64,000 bases of DNA from Hyphomicrobium sp. (lineage in GTDB: Bacteria > Pseudomonadota > Alphaproteobacteria > Rhizobiales > Hyphomicrobiaceae). Of the stretch, positions 33,915 through 42,367 are shown one piece after another. The stretch covers positions 1-64,000 of the forward strand of contig NZ_WBUE01000016.1 in the NCBI RefSeq assembly GCF_009026145.1, given 5' to 3'. Under the pieces are notes generated by a model. That model searched no databases, was not told the DNA's origin, and saw only the letters and a program-made list of their open reading frames with translations. The position numbers were made by a program, and so were the translations under genes. Position 1 is the stretch's first letter; each line of letters begins with the position of its first letter.

Positions 33915-34406
33915 ATGGCTCAATTGCGAATTCGGAGCAGGGCTGCCCATGGGGCGGCCCTGCTTTTTGTAGCGGTCATCTCCACGGCGCTCATCGCGCC
34001 GGCCGATGCGAAGATGCGCATCGACCGGCTATGGCTCGTCCCCGCCAGCGGACAAGAGGTGCCGATCGACATCGAAATTGCCCAAGCGCCGGAGGAGAAG
34101 TCGCTGGGGCTGATGTTCCGCACCGAGCTCGCCGACAATGAAGGCATGCTGTTCCCCTACGGCGAGCCGCGCGAGCTCTCCATGTGGATGCACAACACCT
34201 ACATCCCGCTCGACATGCTGTTCATCCGCCCCGACGGCGTCATCCATCGCATCGAGACGCGGGCCGAGCCGCTGTCGGATCGTGTGATCAGCTCCGGCGG
34301 TGAGGTGTCGGCAGTGCTGGAGCTTCCCGGCGGTGCTGCCGCGCGGCTGGGCATCAAGGCCGGGGACCGCGTCCGCCATCCACTGTTCACTGCGCCCAAG
34401 CCCTGA
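33915..34406 (+). CDS. Exported DUF192 family protein
   Basis: The 163-residue product has a signal peptide (residues 1-32, ending in APADA) and a DUF192 domain: IDIEIAQAPEEKSLGLMFRTEL, GMLFPYGEPRELSMWMHNTYIPLDMLFI and VSAVLELPGGAAARLGIKAGD. ATG 33915 follows AAGGG. DUF192 proteins are small periplasmic proteins of unknown function. Its last 22 bp, including the stop, are exactly duplicated directly downstream. Confidence 0.9.
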   Translation: MAQLRIRSRAAHGAALLFVAVISTALIAPADAKMRIDRLWLVPASGQEVPIDIEIAQAPEEKSLGLMFRTELADNEGMLFPYGEPRELSMWMHNTYIPLDMLFIRPDGVIHRIETRAEPLSDRVISSGGEVSAVLELPGGAAARLGIKAGDRVRHPLFTAPKP

Positions 34407-34428
34407 GTTCACTGCGCCCAAGCCCTGA
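34385..34428. repeat. Perfect 22-bp tandem duplication across the DUF192 stop codon
   Basis: Positions 34385-34406 and 34407-34428 are identical 22-bp units (each starts GTTCACTGCGCC and ends CCTGA). The first copy ends with the gene's TGA; the second is untranslated. It is probably a recent slippage event. Confidence 0.95.
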
Positions 34429-34508
34429 TCCACCGCCGCGCCGCCCGTCGGATACGCCGCGTTTACTAGGCCGGTGGCATCGCGTAGAACCCCTCTGACG
34501 TCGCGCGT

Positions 34509-34585
34509 CGGGGCGTAGCTCAGCCTGGTAGAGCACTTGCTTTGGGAGCAAGGGGTCGCGAGTTCGAATCCCGCCGCCCCGACCA
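34509..34585 (+). tRNA. tRNA-Pro(TGG)
   Basis: The 77-nt cloverleaf has acceptor CGGGGCG pairing with CGCCCCG, D-arm GCTCAGCCTGGTAGAGC, anticodon loop TTTGGGA with anticodon TGG, T-arm GGTTCGAATCC-type sequence and encoded CCA. Confidence 0.97.
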
Positions 34586-34619
34586 AGAGACGCGACGGTC
34601 GTGAAATGCGAGGGGCACG

Positions 34620-34925
34620 ATGGTGGCGCGTATTTTCAAACCGGCCAAGACGGCCATGCAGTCGGGCGAGGGCCGCACCAAGGAATGGGTGCTGGAGTTC
34701 GCGCCCGCGAGCCCGCGCGAGATCGATCCGCTGATGGGCTGGACGGGCACGCGCGACATGCGCGCCGAGGTGCAGCTCGCGTTCGACACCAAGGAAGAGG
34801 CGATCGCCTACGCCGCGCGCGAGGGCATTGCCTACGAGGTGTTCGCGCCATCGCCGCGCAAGATGATCCGCAAGTCCTACGCCGACAACTTCAAGTACGG
34901 CCGCATCGGGCGCTGGACGCACTAA
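34620..34925 (+). CDS. ETC complex I subunit, NdufS4-like
   Basis: The 101-residue protein belongs to the ETC_C1_NDUFA4/NDUFS4 family, an accessory subunit of NADH:quinone oxidoreductase found in alphaproteobacteria and mitochondria. Features are ARIFKPAKTAMQSGEG, WVLEFAP, LMGWTGTRDMRAEVQLAFDTKEEAIAYA (in two parts) and the C-terminal NFKYGRIGRWTH. ATG 34620 lies 34 bp after the tRNA. It is usually encoded away from the nuo operon, as here. Confidence 0.92.
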   Translation: MVARIFKPAKTAMQSGEGRTKEWVLEFAPASPREIDPLMGWTGTRDMRAEVQLAFDTKEEAIAYAAREGIAYEVFAPSPRKMIRKSYADNFKYGRIGRWTH

Positions 34926-35286
34926 CGATCGAAGTCTCTTCCTGCACTCCGACAGCCTCGGTTACACGTCCGGTTACCGCGTCCGCTCGAGCCGAGCTCC
35001 GGAGGTGGAAGGGATCGACGGGGTGTGCGCCAGGCCATAAGAGCGCTAGTTGCTGCTCGAGGCGGGTTCTTCTGACGCGGACGCCAACCTCGGCCCGCTT
35101 CTATCGCGAGACCAGTTGATCAGAACTGATCGAGGCCAATGAGCTCCGGGAGGCTCTGCTCGGGCACCTTGTGAGCGGCGTGGCGGCTCTTTATTCCGCG
35201 CTTATGCGGGGCGCGCATAATCCGTATCGAATCCTTATGTGCCGAGGCCTAGCTCCTCCACGTCGAACCCGACAGGAGGAAGCACA
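34926..35286. other. Intergenic region upstream of the kdp remnant
   Basis: No gene is supported in these 361 bp. An inverted repeat TTATGC-N7-GCATAA at 35202-35220 lies about 67 bp before the small kdp leader ORF and may be a regulator site or promoter element. AGGAGGAAG precedes the ATG at 35287. Confidence 0.4.
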
Positions 35287-35370
35287 ATGTTGGATCTCGT
35301 CTATCTGGCGCTCGGGCTAGGCCTCTTCGGCCTCATGGCCCTCTACTCGGCCTGGTGCTCAATCGACTGA
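35287..35370 (+). CDS. Small hydrophobic kdp leader peptide (KdpF-like), truncated at a deletion junction
   Basis: The 27-residue product starts MLDLVYLALGLGLFGLMALY and ends abruptly in SAWCSID. A strong AGGAGGAAG lies 6 bp upstream. The N-terminus resembles the tiny membrane peptides that open rhizobial kdp operons. The expected kdpA, kdpB and kdpC do not follow; instead the sequence runs into the middle of kdpD in another frame, which overlaps this ORF by 16 bp. I read the end as a deletion junction. Confidence 0.6.
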   Translation: MLDLVYLALGLGLFGLMALYSAWCSID

Positions 35371-36797
35371 CGCCCTTCCCGAACATCTCGATGATCTTCC
35401 TTTTGGCGGTCGTCTTCGCCGCGGTCACGTTCGGCATTTGGCCGGCCGTCTACGCATCCGTTCTCTCCTTCCTGGCTTACAATTTCTTCTTCATCGAGCC
35501 GCTCCATACGTTCACTGTCGCCAAGCCGCACGAGCTCCTGGCGCTCTTCGTCTTCCTCGCCGTCGCGGTCGTGATCTCGACGCTCGCCGGAAGCGTACGC
35601 GACCAGGCGAGCATGGCGGCGAGCCGCATGCGCGCCACCCGGCGTCTTTACGAGTTCACGCGCAAGCTCTCGAGCGTCGCCGGCTACGACGACATCCCGG
35701 AAGCTGCCGTCGCTGCCATTCACGCAAGCCTCGCCAGACCTGCCGTGGCGCTACTCGATCGGCGGGGGGAGCTGGAGCTGCGCGCGGCGTGGCCGCCGGA
35801 GGAGAGGCTCGATACCGCGACCATGACGGCGGCGCGCTGGTCGCACGAGCGCAACGAGCCGGCGGGAGCGGACACGACGACCTTACCGGCCGTGCCGTGG
35901 TATTTTGTGCCGCTCAAGACGGCGCGCGGTACGTTTGGCGTCATCGGTATCGGCCGTGACGGCGATGGCCGCAGCCTCGATGCTGAGGCGCGTACCCTGT
36001 TCGAGACGCTTGCCGAGCAGACCGCCGCGGCACTCGATCGCGCCTCGCTTGCGCGCGAGATGGTCGCGGCCCGCGGCGCCGCCGAGACCGAGCGGGTGCG
36101 CAACACGCTGCTGGCCTCCATATCGCACGATTTCCGCACGCCTCTGGCCTCGATCCTCGGGTCGGCGACAAGTCTCCTCGAATATGGGGACAAGCTCGAT
36201 ACCAACGCCAAGAAGGAGCTGCTTGGCCAGATCAGAGGCGAAGCCGAGGATCTCGACGAGATGGTCCGCAACCTGCTCGCCATGACCCGTATCGATGCCG
36301 GGGCACTGGAAGTGCAGAAGGACTGGATCGACCTGCGCGAGCTGGCCGAGAGGGTGGCCAGCGCCGCGCGCCGGCGGGGCGCCGCGCAACGCATAGAGGT
36401 CGTGCTTCCCGCCGACTTGCCGCTCGTCCGTGCCGACGCACGCCTTGTCGAGCAGGCGCTCGGCAACGCCGTCGCCAACGCCGTGGCGCACACGCCGCGC
36501 GAGACGCGCGTCGTGATCGACGCCGATGTCGGGGGCGGCTCCGTGGCGCTGCGCGTGACCGACGATGGACCGGGTATCCCTGCCGAGGTGCTGCCGCACG
36601 TTTTCGAGAAGTTCGTCCATGCCGCACCATCGGAACCGGGATTGGCTGATGGCGGCGAGAGCACCGGTCTCGGTCTCACCATCGCCAAGGGCATCATGGA
36701 TGCGCACGGGGCCTCGATTGCTGCGGTAAGCCCTGTAACCAAGGGCCACGGCACGCGCATCATCTTCACGTTCCCCCTGAGCGAGACATCCAAATGA
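35355..36797 (+). CDS. kdpD: N-terminally truncated KdpD sensor histidine kinase
   Basis: The 480-residue frame from GTG 35355 matches only the C-terminal half of KdpD. It starts inside the DUF4118 membrane domain (about three of four helices, ISMIFLLAVVFAAV to FVFLAVAVVISTLA), then has a GAF-like domain (about 125-235), the phosphoacceptor box SISHDFRTPLASILG (His near 258) and the ATPase domain (NAVANAVAHTPRE, DDGPGIP, GLGLTIAKG). The roughly 400-residue KdpD/USP sensor part is missing. Translation may be coupled to the small upstream ORF. It overlaps kdpE by 4 bp. The kinase core looks intact. Confidence 0.85.
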   Translation: MLNRLTPFPNISMIFLLAVVFAAVTFGIWPAVYASVLSFLAYNFFFIEPLHTFTVAKPHELLALFVFLAVAVVISTLAGSVRDQASMAASRMRATRRLYEFTRKLSSVAGYDDIPEAAVAAIHASLARPAVALLDRRGELELRAAWPPEERLDTATMTAARWSHERNEPAGADTTTLPAVPWYFVPLKTARGTFGVIGIGRDGDGRSLDAEARTLFETLAEQTAAALDRASLAREMVAARGAAETERVRNTLLASISHDFRTPLASILGSATSLLEYGDKLDTNAKKELLGQIRGEAEDLDEMVRNLLAMTRIDAGALEVQKDWIDLRELAERVASAARRRGAAQRIEVVLPADLPLVRADARLVEQALGNAVANAVAHTPRETRVVIDADVGGGSVALRVTDDGPGIPAEVLPHVFEKFVHAAPSEPGLADGGESTGLGLTIAKGIMDAHGASIAAVSPVTKGHGTRIIFTFPLSETSK

Positions 36798-37483
36798 CGG
36801 GCAAGACCCGCGCGCTAGTGGTCGACGACGAGGCGGCGATCCTACGCTTTCTCAAACCAGCGCTGGAAGCCAACGGCTACGAGGTTGCCGCTGCGATGAC
36901 CGTCGGCGAGGCGCTGAAGGGCATCGCCAAGCAAGCACCCGATGTCGTCGTGCTCGATCTCGGCCTTCCGGATGGGGACGGCAAAGACGTCATCCGCCAA
37001 GTGCGGCAGTGGTCGGACGTACCCATCATCGTGCTCTCGGCGCGCGAGCGCGAAGCCGAGAAGATTGAGGCGCTCGACCTCGGCGCCGACGACTTCGTCA
37101 ACAAGCCGTTCGGGATGGGCGAGCTGATGGCGCGGTTGCGCGCCGCGCTCCGGCACCGCGCGCAGCGTCAGGGCGAGACGACCGTCCTGAAGCTCGGCCA
37201 GATCGAGATCGACACCGTCCGACATCGTGCCACGCGCGCCGGGTCCGAGCTGAAGCTGACGCCCAAGGAGTTCGAGCTCTTGGCCTGCCTGGTGCGGCAT
37301 GCGGGCAAGGTCATGACGCACAGACAGCTGCTCATGGCCGTGTGGGGCCCTGCACATGCGCAGGATACTCAATATCTGCGTGTCTACGTAGGGCAGCTGC
37401 GCCAGAAGGTCGAGGAGGACCCAGATGATCCCAAGATCATCGTGACCGAGCTCGGCGTTGGCTACCGCCTCGCTGAGGCGTGA
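36794..37483 (+). CDS. kdpE: KdpE-like response regulator
   Basis: The 229-residue OmpR-family regulator has a receiver domain with acidic pocket VVDDE, phosphoacceptor Asp55 in VVLDLGLPDGDG and Lys in FVNKPFGMGEL, then a winged-helix domain (LTPKEFELLACLVRHAGKVM, YLRVYVGQLRQKVE). KdpE normally activates kdpFABC under potassium limitation. No pump genes are adjacent, so its targets, if any, lie elsewhere. Confidence 0.9.
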   Translation: MTGKTRALVVDDEAAILRFLKPALEANGYEVAAAMTVGEALKGIAKQAPDVVVLDLGLPDGDGKDVIRQVRQWSDVPIIVLSAREREAEKIEALDLGADDFVNKPFGMGELMARLRAALRHRAQRQGETTVLKLGQIEIDTVRHRATRAGSELKLTPKEFELLACLVRHAGKVMTHRQLLMAVWGPAHAQDTQYLRVYVGQLRQKVEEDPDDPKIIVTELGVGYRLAEA

Positions 37484-37769
37484 CTTCAGCTCATGGCGGA
37501 TGCTGTCGAGGTCATAATCTCGGTCCCCTTCCGCCTGTGGGGCTATACCCTCGCATCTTCCGCCATCCCGCGTGGTCGCTGCGGGCGGATCTGAGAATGT
37601 GGCGTCTTCGGGCTTTGCGGTGAGCTAGAACTCGAGCGCTGGGCTTCGAACCGGCTCGCTAGCGCATTCGCGCTTGCTGCGGGTCATTGACGGATGGGCG
37701 GCGTTCTGGTGTTGTCTGCACCCCCACTAGGAGAGGCCCGGCCGCTATACGAGTCGGCCTGCGAGGTCC

Positions 37770-39068
37770 GTGCTCGAAATCTTCATCGTCCTGTGCCTCG
37801 TCGTCTTGAACGGCGTGTTCGCTCTGTCCGAGCTGGCGATCGTCTCGGCGCGCCGCGCAAAGCTGAGGGCTCTCGCCAAAGCCGGGCGCAAGGGGGCGAG
37901 AAGCGCGCTCGCGCTCGCCGACGATCCCGGCCGGTTCTTGTCCACGGTGCAAATCGGCATAACCCTCGTCGGCATCCTCGCCGGCGCCTTCTCGGGCGCG
38001 ACGCTCGGCATCGAGCTGGAGGATTATCTGATCGCGCGTGGCCTGCCACGCGATGTGGCCGAGGCGCTGGGGCTTGGCGTCGTCATCGTTGCCATCACCT
38101 ACCTGTCGCTGATCATCGGCGAGCTGGTTCCGAAGAACTTGGCGCTGCGCAATGCCGAAGCCATAGCCTGTGCCGTCGCGCCGATGATGACCGTTCTCGC
38201 GCGCGTTGGTTCTCCCTTGGTGTGGCTGCTCGATAGCTCGACCAAGCTCGTCCTGCGCTTGACGGGGCAAGCGCCGCAGCCGGCCGCGGCGGTCACCGAA
38301 GAGGAGATCAAGACGCTCGTAGCCGAGGCCGAGAGCGCCGGCGTCTTGGAGAGCGACGAGCGGCAGATGATTGCCGGCGTGTTGCGCCTGGGCGATCGCG
38401 CCGTCCTCGGCCTTATGACGCCGCGCACCGACGTCGATTGGATCGACCTGGCCTCTGACGAGGCCGACATCCGGGCGCGGCTGATCAGTACCGGTCACTC
38501 GCGCCTGCCGGTCGGCGAAGGCTCGCCCGACGCAATGATCGGCGTCGTGCAGACGCGCGAGCTGCTCGCTGCGCTCCTTGCCGACAAACCGCTCGACGTG
38601 CGCGGCCACGCGCGCCAAGCCCCCATCATTCCGGAGACCATGGATGCGCTCGACGTGCTGCAAGTGCTGCGCGAGGCGCCGGTACCCATGGCTCTGATCC
38701 ACGACGAGTATGGGAATTTCGAAGGCCTCGTCACGCCGGCGGACATACTCGAGGCCATTGCCGGCGTCTTTCATTCCGATGCCGAGGGTCGCGAGCCCTA
38801 TGCAGTCGAGAGGGACGACGGCTCATGGATTCTCTCCGGCGCGATGCCGGCCGACGAAATGGCGGAAATGCTGGAGATCACGCTGCCCGGGAGCCGAGAC
38901 TACCAGACTGTTGCCGGCTTCGTGCTGGCGCTCCTGCATCATCTTCCCGTGACAGGGGAATCCGTCGCTGCGTTCGGCTGGCGCTTCGAGGTCGTCGACC
39001 TCGACGGCCGCCGCATCGACAAGGTGCTCGCCACGCGCATTCAGGCGCTGCGCCGCCGACAGGCCTGA
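37770..39068 (+). CDS. CorC/HlyC-type membrane protein with CBS domains
   Basis: The 432-residue protein has an N-terminal DUF21/CNNM membrane domain (residues 1-170, with ELAIVSARRAKLRALAKAG and LSLIIGELVPKNLALRNAE), a paired CBS region (LMTPRTDVDWID, ALIHDEYGNFEGLVTPADIL) and a C-terminal CorC_HlyC transporter-associated domain. The family is linked to magnesium or cobalt handling. The start is GTG 37770. The 286 bp upstream back to kdpE hold no supported gene. Confidence 0.88.
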   Translation: MLEIFIVLCLVVLNGVFALSELAIVSARRAKLRALAKAGRKGARSALALADDPGRFLSTVQIGITLVGILAGAFSGATLGIELEDYLIARGLPRDVAEALGLGVVIVAITYLSLIIGELVPKNLALRNAEAIACAVAPMMTVLARVGSPLVWLLDSSTKLVLRLTGQAPQPAAAVTEEEIKTLVAEAESAGVLESDERQMIAGVLRLGDRAVLGLMTPRTDVDWIDLASDEADIRARLISTGHSRLPVGEGSPDAMIGVVQTRELLAALLADKPLDVRGHARQAPIIPETMDALDVLQVLREAPVPMALIHDEYGNFEGLVTPADILEAIAGVFHSDAEGREPYAVERDDGSWILSGAMPADEMAEMLEITLPGSRDYQTVAGFVLALLHHLPVTGESVAAFGWRFEVVDLDGRRIDKVLATRIQALRRRQA

Positions 39069-39088
39069 GCGTCGGCGGAGCCCCAGCG

Positions 39089-40831
39089 TCACTGGAAGAG
39101 CACAAGCGCCTTCTCGACGGTGTTCCAGATTCCCCAGGCGAGCGGGATGCCGACGAGCAGCCAGAACAAGGTGGACTTGAAGGTGATGCCGCCCATGCCG
39201 ATGCCGTAAGAGCCGGTTCTCACGGGACCCGTCGCCTCATGCAACTTGGCCAGCTCGGCGGCGACGTCAGCCTCGCTCATGTGCCATTTGTGGTTGACGG
39301 GGTGTACGAGAAGATTGGCGATGAAGCCAACGACCAGGAGCCCAGCCAGAGTGTAAAAGATGGGTCCGTAGATCTGGTCGGGCGCGATGCCGGCGGCCTG
39401 GCGCGTGTCGTGCATGTAGTTGACGATGACGGGCCCGACGATGCCCGCCGTCGACCAGGCGGTGAGAAGCCGTCCGTGGATGGCGCCCACGAACTGGGTG
39501 CCGAACATGTCGGCTAGGTACGCCGGTATGGTCGCGAAGCCGCCGCCGTACATGGAGGCGATGATGCAGATCGCGCCCACGAACACCGCCAGGAGCTTCC
39601 ACTCGGCCGCGAACGAGGCCAGCACATAAAGCGCGGCGCCGAGGACGAAGAAGATGAAGTAGGTGGTCTTGCGCCCGAGGTGGTCGGAGGACGAGGCCCA
39701 GGCAAAGCGGCCGAAGATGTTGAACAGGGAGATGAGACCGACGAAGCCGGCGCCGACCGCCGCTGCTTTTGCCAGCAGAGCCGCATTCTTCTTGAGCTCG
39801 AGGTAGCCGATATCCGGGCTGCCGGCCAACGCGCCGCCGAAGGTCTCCTGCAGCATCGGGGAAGCAGCGCCGATAATGCCGATGCCCGCCGACACGTTCA
39901 TGGTCAGGATGATCCACAACAGCCAGAACTGCGGGGTCTTGTGTGCATCCTTGAGGTGTACGTTGTTGGAGGTGATCATGCGGTTGCCGTTGGCCGGCGG
40001 CGTCCATCCCTCGGGTTTCCAGCCGGCGGGCGGCAGGCGATAGCCGAAAGCGCCGATCAGCATGAAAGCGAAATAGATGGCCGCCATGGCAACGAAGGTC
40101 TGCCACACGCCGACGTCGGTTGCCGAGCGGAAGCCGCTCCACTCGAAGGAAAAGTCGCCGATCGAATAGGCGCCGCCGCTGAGGCCGTTCATCAGGATGG
40201 CGGCGAGCGGCGAGCCGATCATGGCGCCGCCGCCGAAGCCCATGATGGCCATGCCGGTCGCCATGCCGCGCCGGTCCGGGAACCATTTGATGAGCGTCGA
40301 TACCGGCGAGATATAACCGAGGCCGAGACCGATGCCGCCGATGACGCCGGCGCCGAGCCACATCAGCCACAGCTGGTGGATGTAAACGCCGAGCGCGCCG
40401 ATGAGCAGGCCGCCGCACCAGCACAGCGCCGAGACGAGGCCCGCCTTGCGCGGACCTACGCGCTCCAGCCACCCGCCCCAAATCGCCGCGGAGATGCCGA
40501 GCAGCAGGAAGAAGAACGTAAACATCCAGCCGAGATCGAACTGGCTCCAATTGCAGTCGGTGGCGGTCAGGGCGTGCAGGGTGCCGATCGACTTTTCGGT
40601 GAAGGTGACGGCGCCGGCCGAGCATTCGGGCAGCGGCTTGCCGTCGGCACCGAGGAGGGCGCCCTGCAACGGCTTCCAGAACACCGAAAACCCGTAGGCC
40701 ATGCCGATGCACAGATGGATGCATAGTGCGGCGGGCGGGACGAGCCAGCGGTTGAAGCCGGGTTTGGCAATGATGCGCTCTCGGGAGAGCAGCGGCGCGC
40801 CGACTTCCTCCGCGGTTACAGTGCTGGCCAT
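39089..40831 (-). CDS. OFA-family MFS transporter (oxalate/formate antiporter type)
   Basis: The 580-residue transporter has twelve hydrophobic helices. The first helix region AALCIHLCIGMAYGFSVFWKP and the GGIGLGLGYISPVSTLIKWF and GRKTTYFIFFVLGA loops match the OFA group. A long loop between helices 1 and 2 carries four cysteine or charged clusters, and the C-terminus has an additional membrane segment (LFWLLVGIPLAWGIWNTV). ATG 40831 was chosen; the open frame runs 52 codons further as shadow. A monocarboxylate such as formate is a reasonable substrate in a methylotroph, but this is inference. Confidence 0.88.
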   Translation of the reverse strand: MASTVTAEEVGAPLLSRERIIAKPGFNRWLVPPAALCIHLCIGMAYGFSVFWKPLQGALLGADGKPLPECSAGAVTFTEKSIGTLHALTATDCNWSQFDLGWMFTFFFLLLGISAAIWGGWLERVGPRKAGLVSALCWCGGLLIGALGVYIHQLWLMWLGAGVIGGIGLGLGYISPVSTLIKWFPDRRGMATGMAIMGFGGGAMIGSPLAAILMNGLSGGAYSIGDFSFEWSGFRSATDVGVWQTFVAMAAIYFAFMLIGAFGYRLPPAGWKPEGWTPPANGNRMITSNNVHLKDAHKTPQFWLLWIILTMNVSAGIGIIGAASPMLQETFGGALAGSPDIGYLELKKNAALLAKAAAVGAGFVGLISLFNIFGRFAWASSSDHLGRKTTYFIFFVLGAALYVLASFAAEWKLLAVFVGAICIIASMYGGGFATIPAYLADMFGTQFVGAIHGRLLTAWSTAGIVGPVIVNYMHDTRQAAGIAPDQIYGPIFYTLAGLLVVGFIANLLVHPVNHKWHMSEADVAAELAKLHEATGPVRTGSYGIGMGGITFKSTLFWLLVGIPLAWGIWNTVEKALVLFQ

Positions 40832-41001
40832 GGTGCGTTCCCTTCCCCCGAAGTCCCATTTTTGCGGCGGCTGGCGCCTGGCGCCGCCGCTCTTCTCCCT
40901 TTCTTGGCATGGGTTTGCCGTCACGATCAACGAATCTGGTAGGCGGGATGGGGTGCCGGCGAATGCCATGCCCGCCAGAGGGGGCAAACGCGGATCCGCG
41001 T

Positions 41002-41022
41002 GCGGGGCGCCTGGCGCCCCGC
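41002..41022. terminator. GC-rich hairpin downstream of the phosphatase gene
   Basis: A perfect 9-bp stem GCGGGGCGC / GCGCCCCGC with a 3-base loop lies 40 bp beyond the end of the minus-strand phosphatase gene and before the MFS gene. A related hairpin (GCGGCGGC / GCCGCCGC) is at 40864-40890. No T-run follows, so termination is uncertain. Confidence 0.4.
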
Positions 41023-41062
41023 TTCCTCACTGTGCCGCTAACGGACTATTGGCGCGCGTACT

Positions 41063-41629
41063 TTATGCCGCCCGCTCGCTGCTCAGCGCCGTATGCGGGG
41101 CATGATGGCCGTCGACGCGGAAGGGGATGCACTCGGCGGCGAGCCGGTTGGGGCCCATGCCATCGAGGGCCGCGAGCATGCGTCCCTCGCGTTTGAGGAA
41201 CGTGTCGGCCAGCGCGACGAAGCGCCGGTTGGGCACGGCCGTGTCGGAGGCACGCCGCAACGCCAGGGCAATGGCTCGCTCGGGTGCCTGCGGATTGAGC
41301 GCACACAGGGTAATGAAGGCGGTGGCGGTGGAGCGGCTGAGGCCGGCGTAGCAGTGGATGAGCAGCGGCGCCCGCCGGTCCCAGCCGCGGACGAACTCGA
41401 TCAGCTGGCCGACGTGCTGCTCGGCGGGGGCAATGGCGCCGTCCCGCTCCTCGACGATGTCGTGCATATCCAGTCGCAGATGCCGCTCGGGCGCCACACC
41501 GGCGGGTGTGAGAGGGGCAAGTTCGGCATTGATGGCGCTGATGAGATGGCGTGCGCCGCTATGCTCGAGGACCTCCGGGATGTGCCTCAGCGCGCAGACG
41601 TGGACAGAGGCGGAGGGCTTAAGCTGCAT
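41063..41629 (-). CDS. Tyrosine phosphatase-family protein
   Basis: The 188-residue protein carries the Cx5R phosphatase loop HCYAGLSRSTA (Cys93, Arg99), an upstream aspartate region (LRLDMHDI) and a C-terminal helical part. It resembles small alphaproteobacterial dual-specificity or protein tyrosine phosphatases. ATG 41629 was preferred; a longer frame exists. Substrate unknown; no kinase lies next to it. Confidence 0.85.
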   Translation of the reverse strand: MQLKPSASVHVCALRHIPEVLEHSGARHLISAINAELAPLTPAGVAPERHLRLDMHDIVEERDGAIAPAEQHVGQLIEFVRGWDRRAPLLIHCYAGLSRSTATAFITLCALNPQAPERAIALALRRASDTAVPNRRFVALADTFLKREGRMLAALDGMGPNRLAAECIPFRVDGHHAPHTALSSERAA

Positions 41630-41823
41630 GATCGAATCTTTCTGGTTTCCAATGCTTAGGCGGGGTGTGCCAGCGAACCATGACCGTTTCAAGAAGCCGG
41701 CGTTCGTGGTCGTGTACAGGGCGTAGTTCCTGGCAACTCAGTGGCTTGCCAGCCCGACGCGGGCGGCTTATCCACGTCACTCACCGTGCGGTAGGGCTAC
41801 CATGATATAGGTGGCCAGCAAGG

Positions 41824-41900
41824 GATCCCGTAGCTCAGTTGGATAGAGCATCTGCCTTCTAAGCAGAGGGTCGCAGGTTCGAATCCTGCCGGGATCGCCA
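41824..41900 (+). tRNA. tRNA-Arg(TCT)
   Basis: The 77-nt cloverleaf has acceptor GATCCCG with CGGGATC, D-arm AGCTCAGTTGGATAGAGC, anticodon loop CTTCTAA with anticodon TCT, T-arm CAGGTTCGAATCCTG and encoded CCA. Confidence 0.97.
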
Positions 41901-41997
41901 CCTTGTTTCAATTCCTTATGAGCGCGCTGCTGCCTTCATTCTGAAGCGCTTTTCTTGGGCTCATTCTGAATTTTGGCCGCTGTCTGTTCCCTTTCGA

Positions 41998-42294
41998 CCT
42001 ACGCACGCCGCTTGCGGGCATTATCGCGCATTTCTCAGCCTGCTGCGCAACGCGCCGACTTGGGAGCGGGCGACGAAGGACTATGGCCGCATAAACGTGC
42101 CGGTGCTGATTGTCTGGGGGGACTGCGACTGGGCGAAGCCGTCCGAGCGGGAGCGTGATAGCCGTCTTGTTCCCGGTGCCGCGACGGCGACGGTTGCGGG
42201 CGGGGGACATTTCCTGCCGCTCGATCGGCCGCACGAGTTGGCGGAACTGATCATCGGCTTCGCCGCATCGATTGATCCAGTGATCCCACGCTGA
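41998..42294 (+). pseudogene. C-terminal remnant of an alpha/beta hydrolase
   Basis: Read through in frame, this stretch encodes HYRAFLSLLRNAPTWERA, VPVLIVWGDCDWAKPSE and GGGHFLPLDRPHELAELI, the cap end, acid-residue loop and catalytic histidine region of an alpha/beta hydrolase. The N-terminal two thirds with the nucleophile serine are absent. It begins within 100 bp of tRNA-Arg, so the rest of the gene was probably lost in an event at or near the tRNA. The exact left limit is uncertain. Confidence 0.65.
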
Positions 42295-42367
42295 CTTCGC
42301 GGCGCGACGCATCGGGCGTCGATTTCGCCGCCCGCAAGGGTTCGTCAGGCAACTTCGTCGATCGGCG

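Noticed and set aside
34926..35119. Continuation of a frame through the NdufS4 gene and beyond
   Set aside because: It is out of frame with NdufS4, and the part beyond the gene has no domain or conserved composition.
40989..41000. Perfect 12-bp palindrome CGCGGATCCGCG
   Set aside because: Short GC palindromes are frequent at this base composition, and it has no informative position relative to a start codon.
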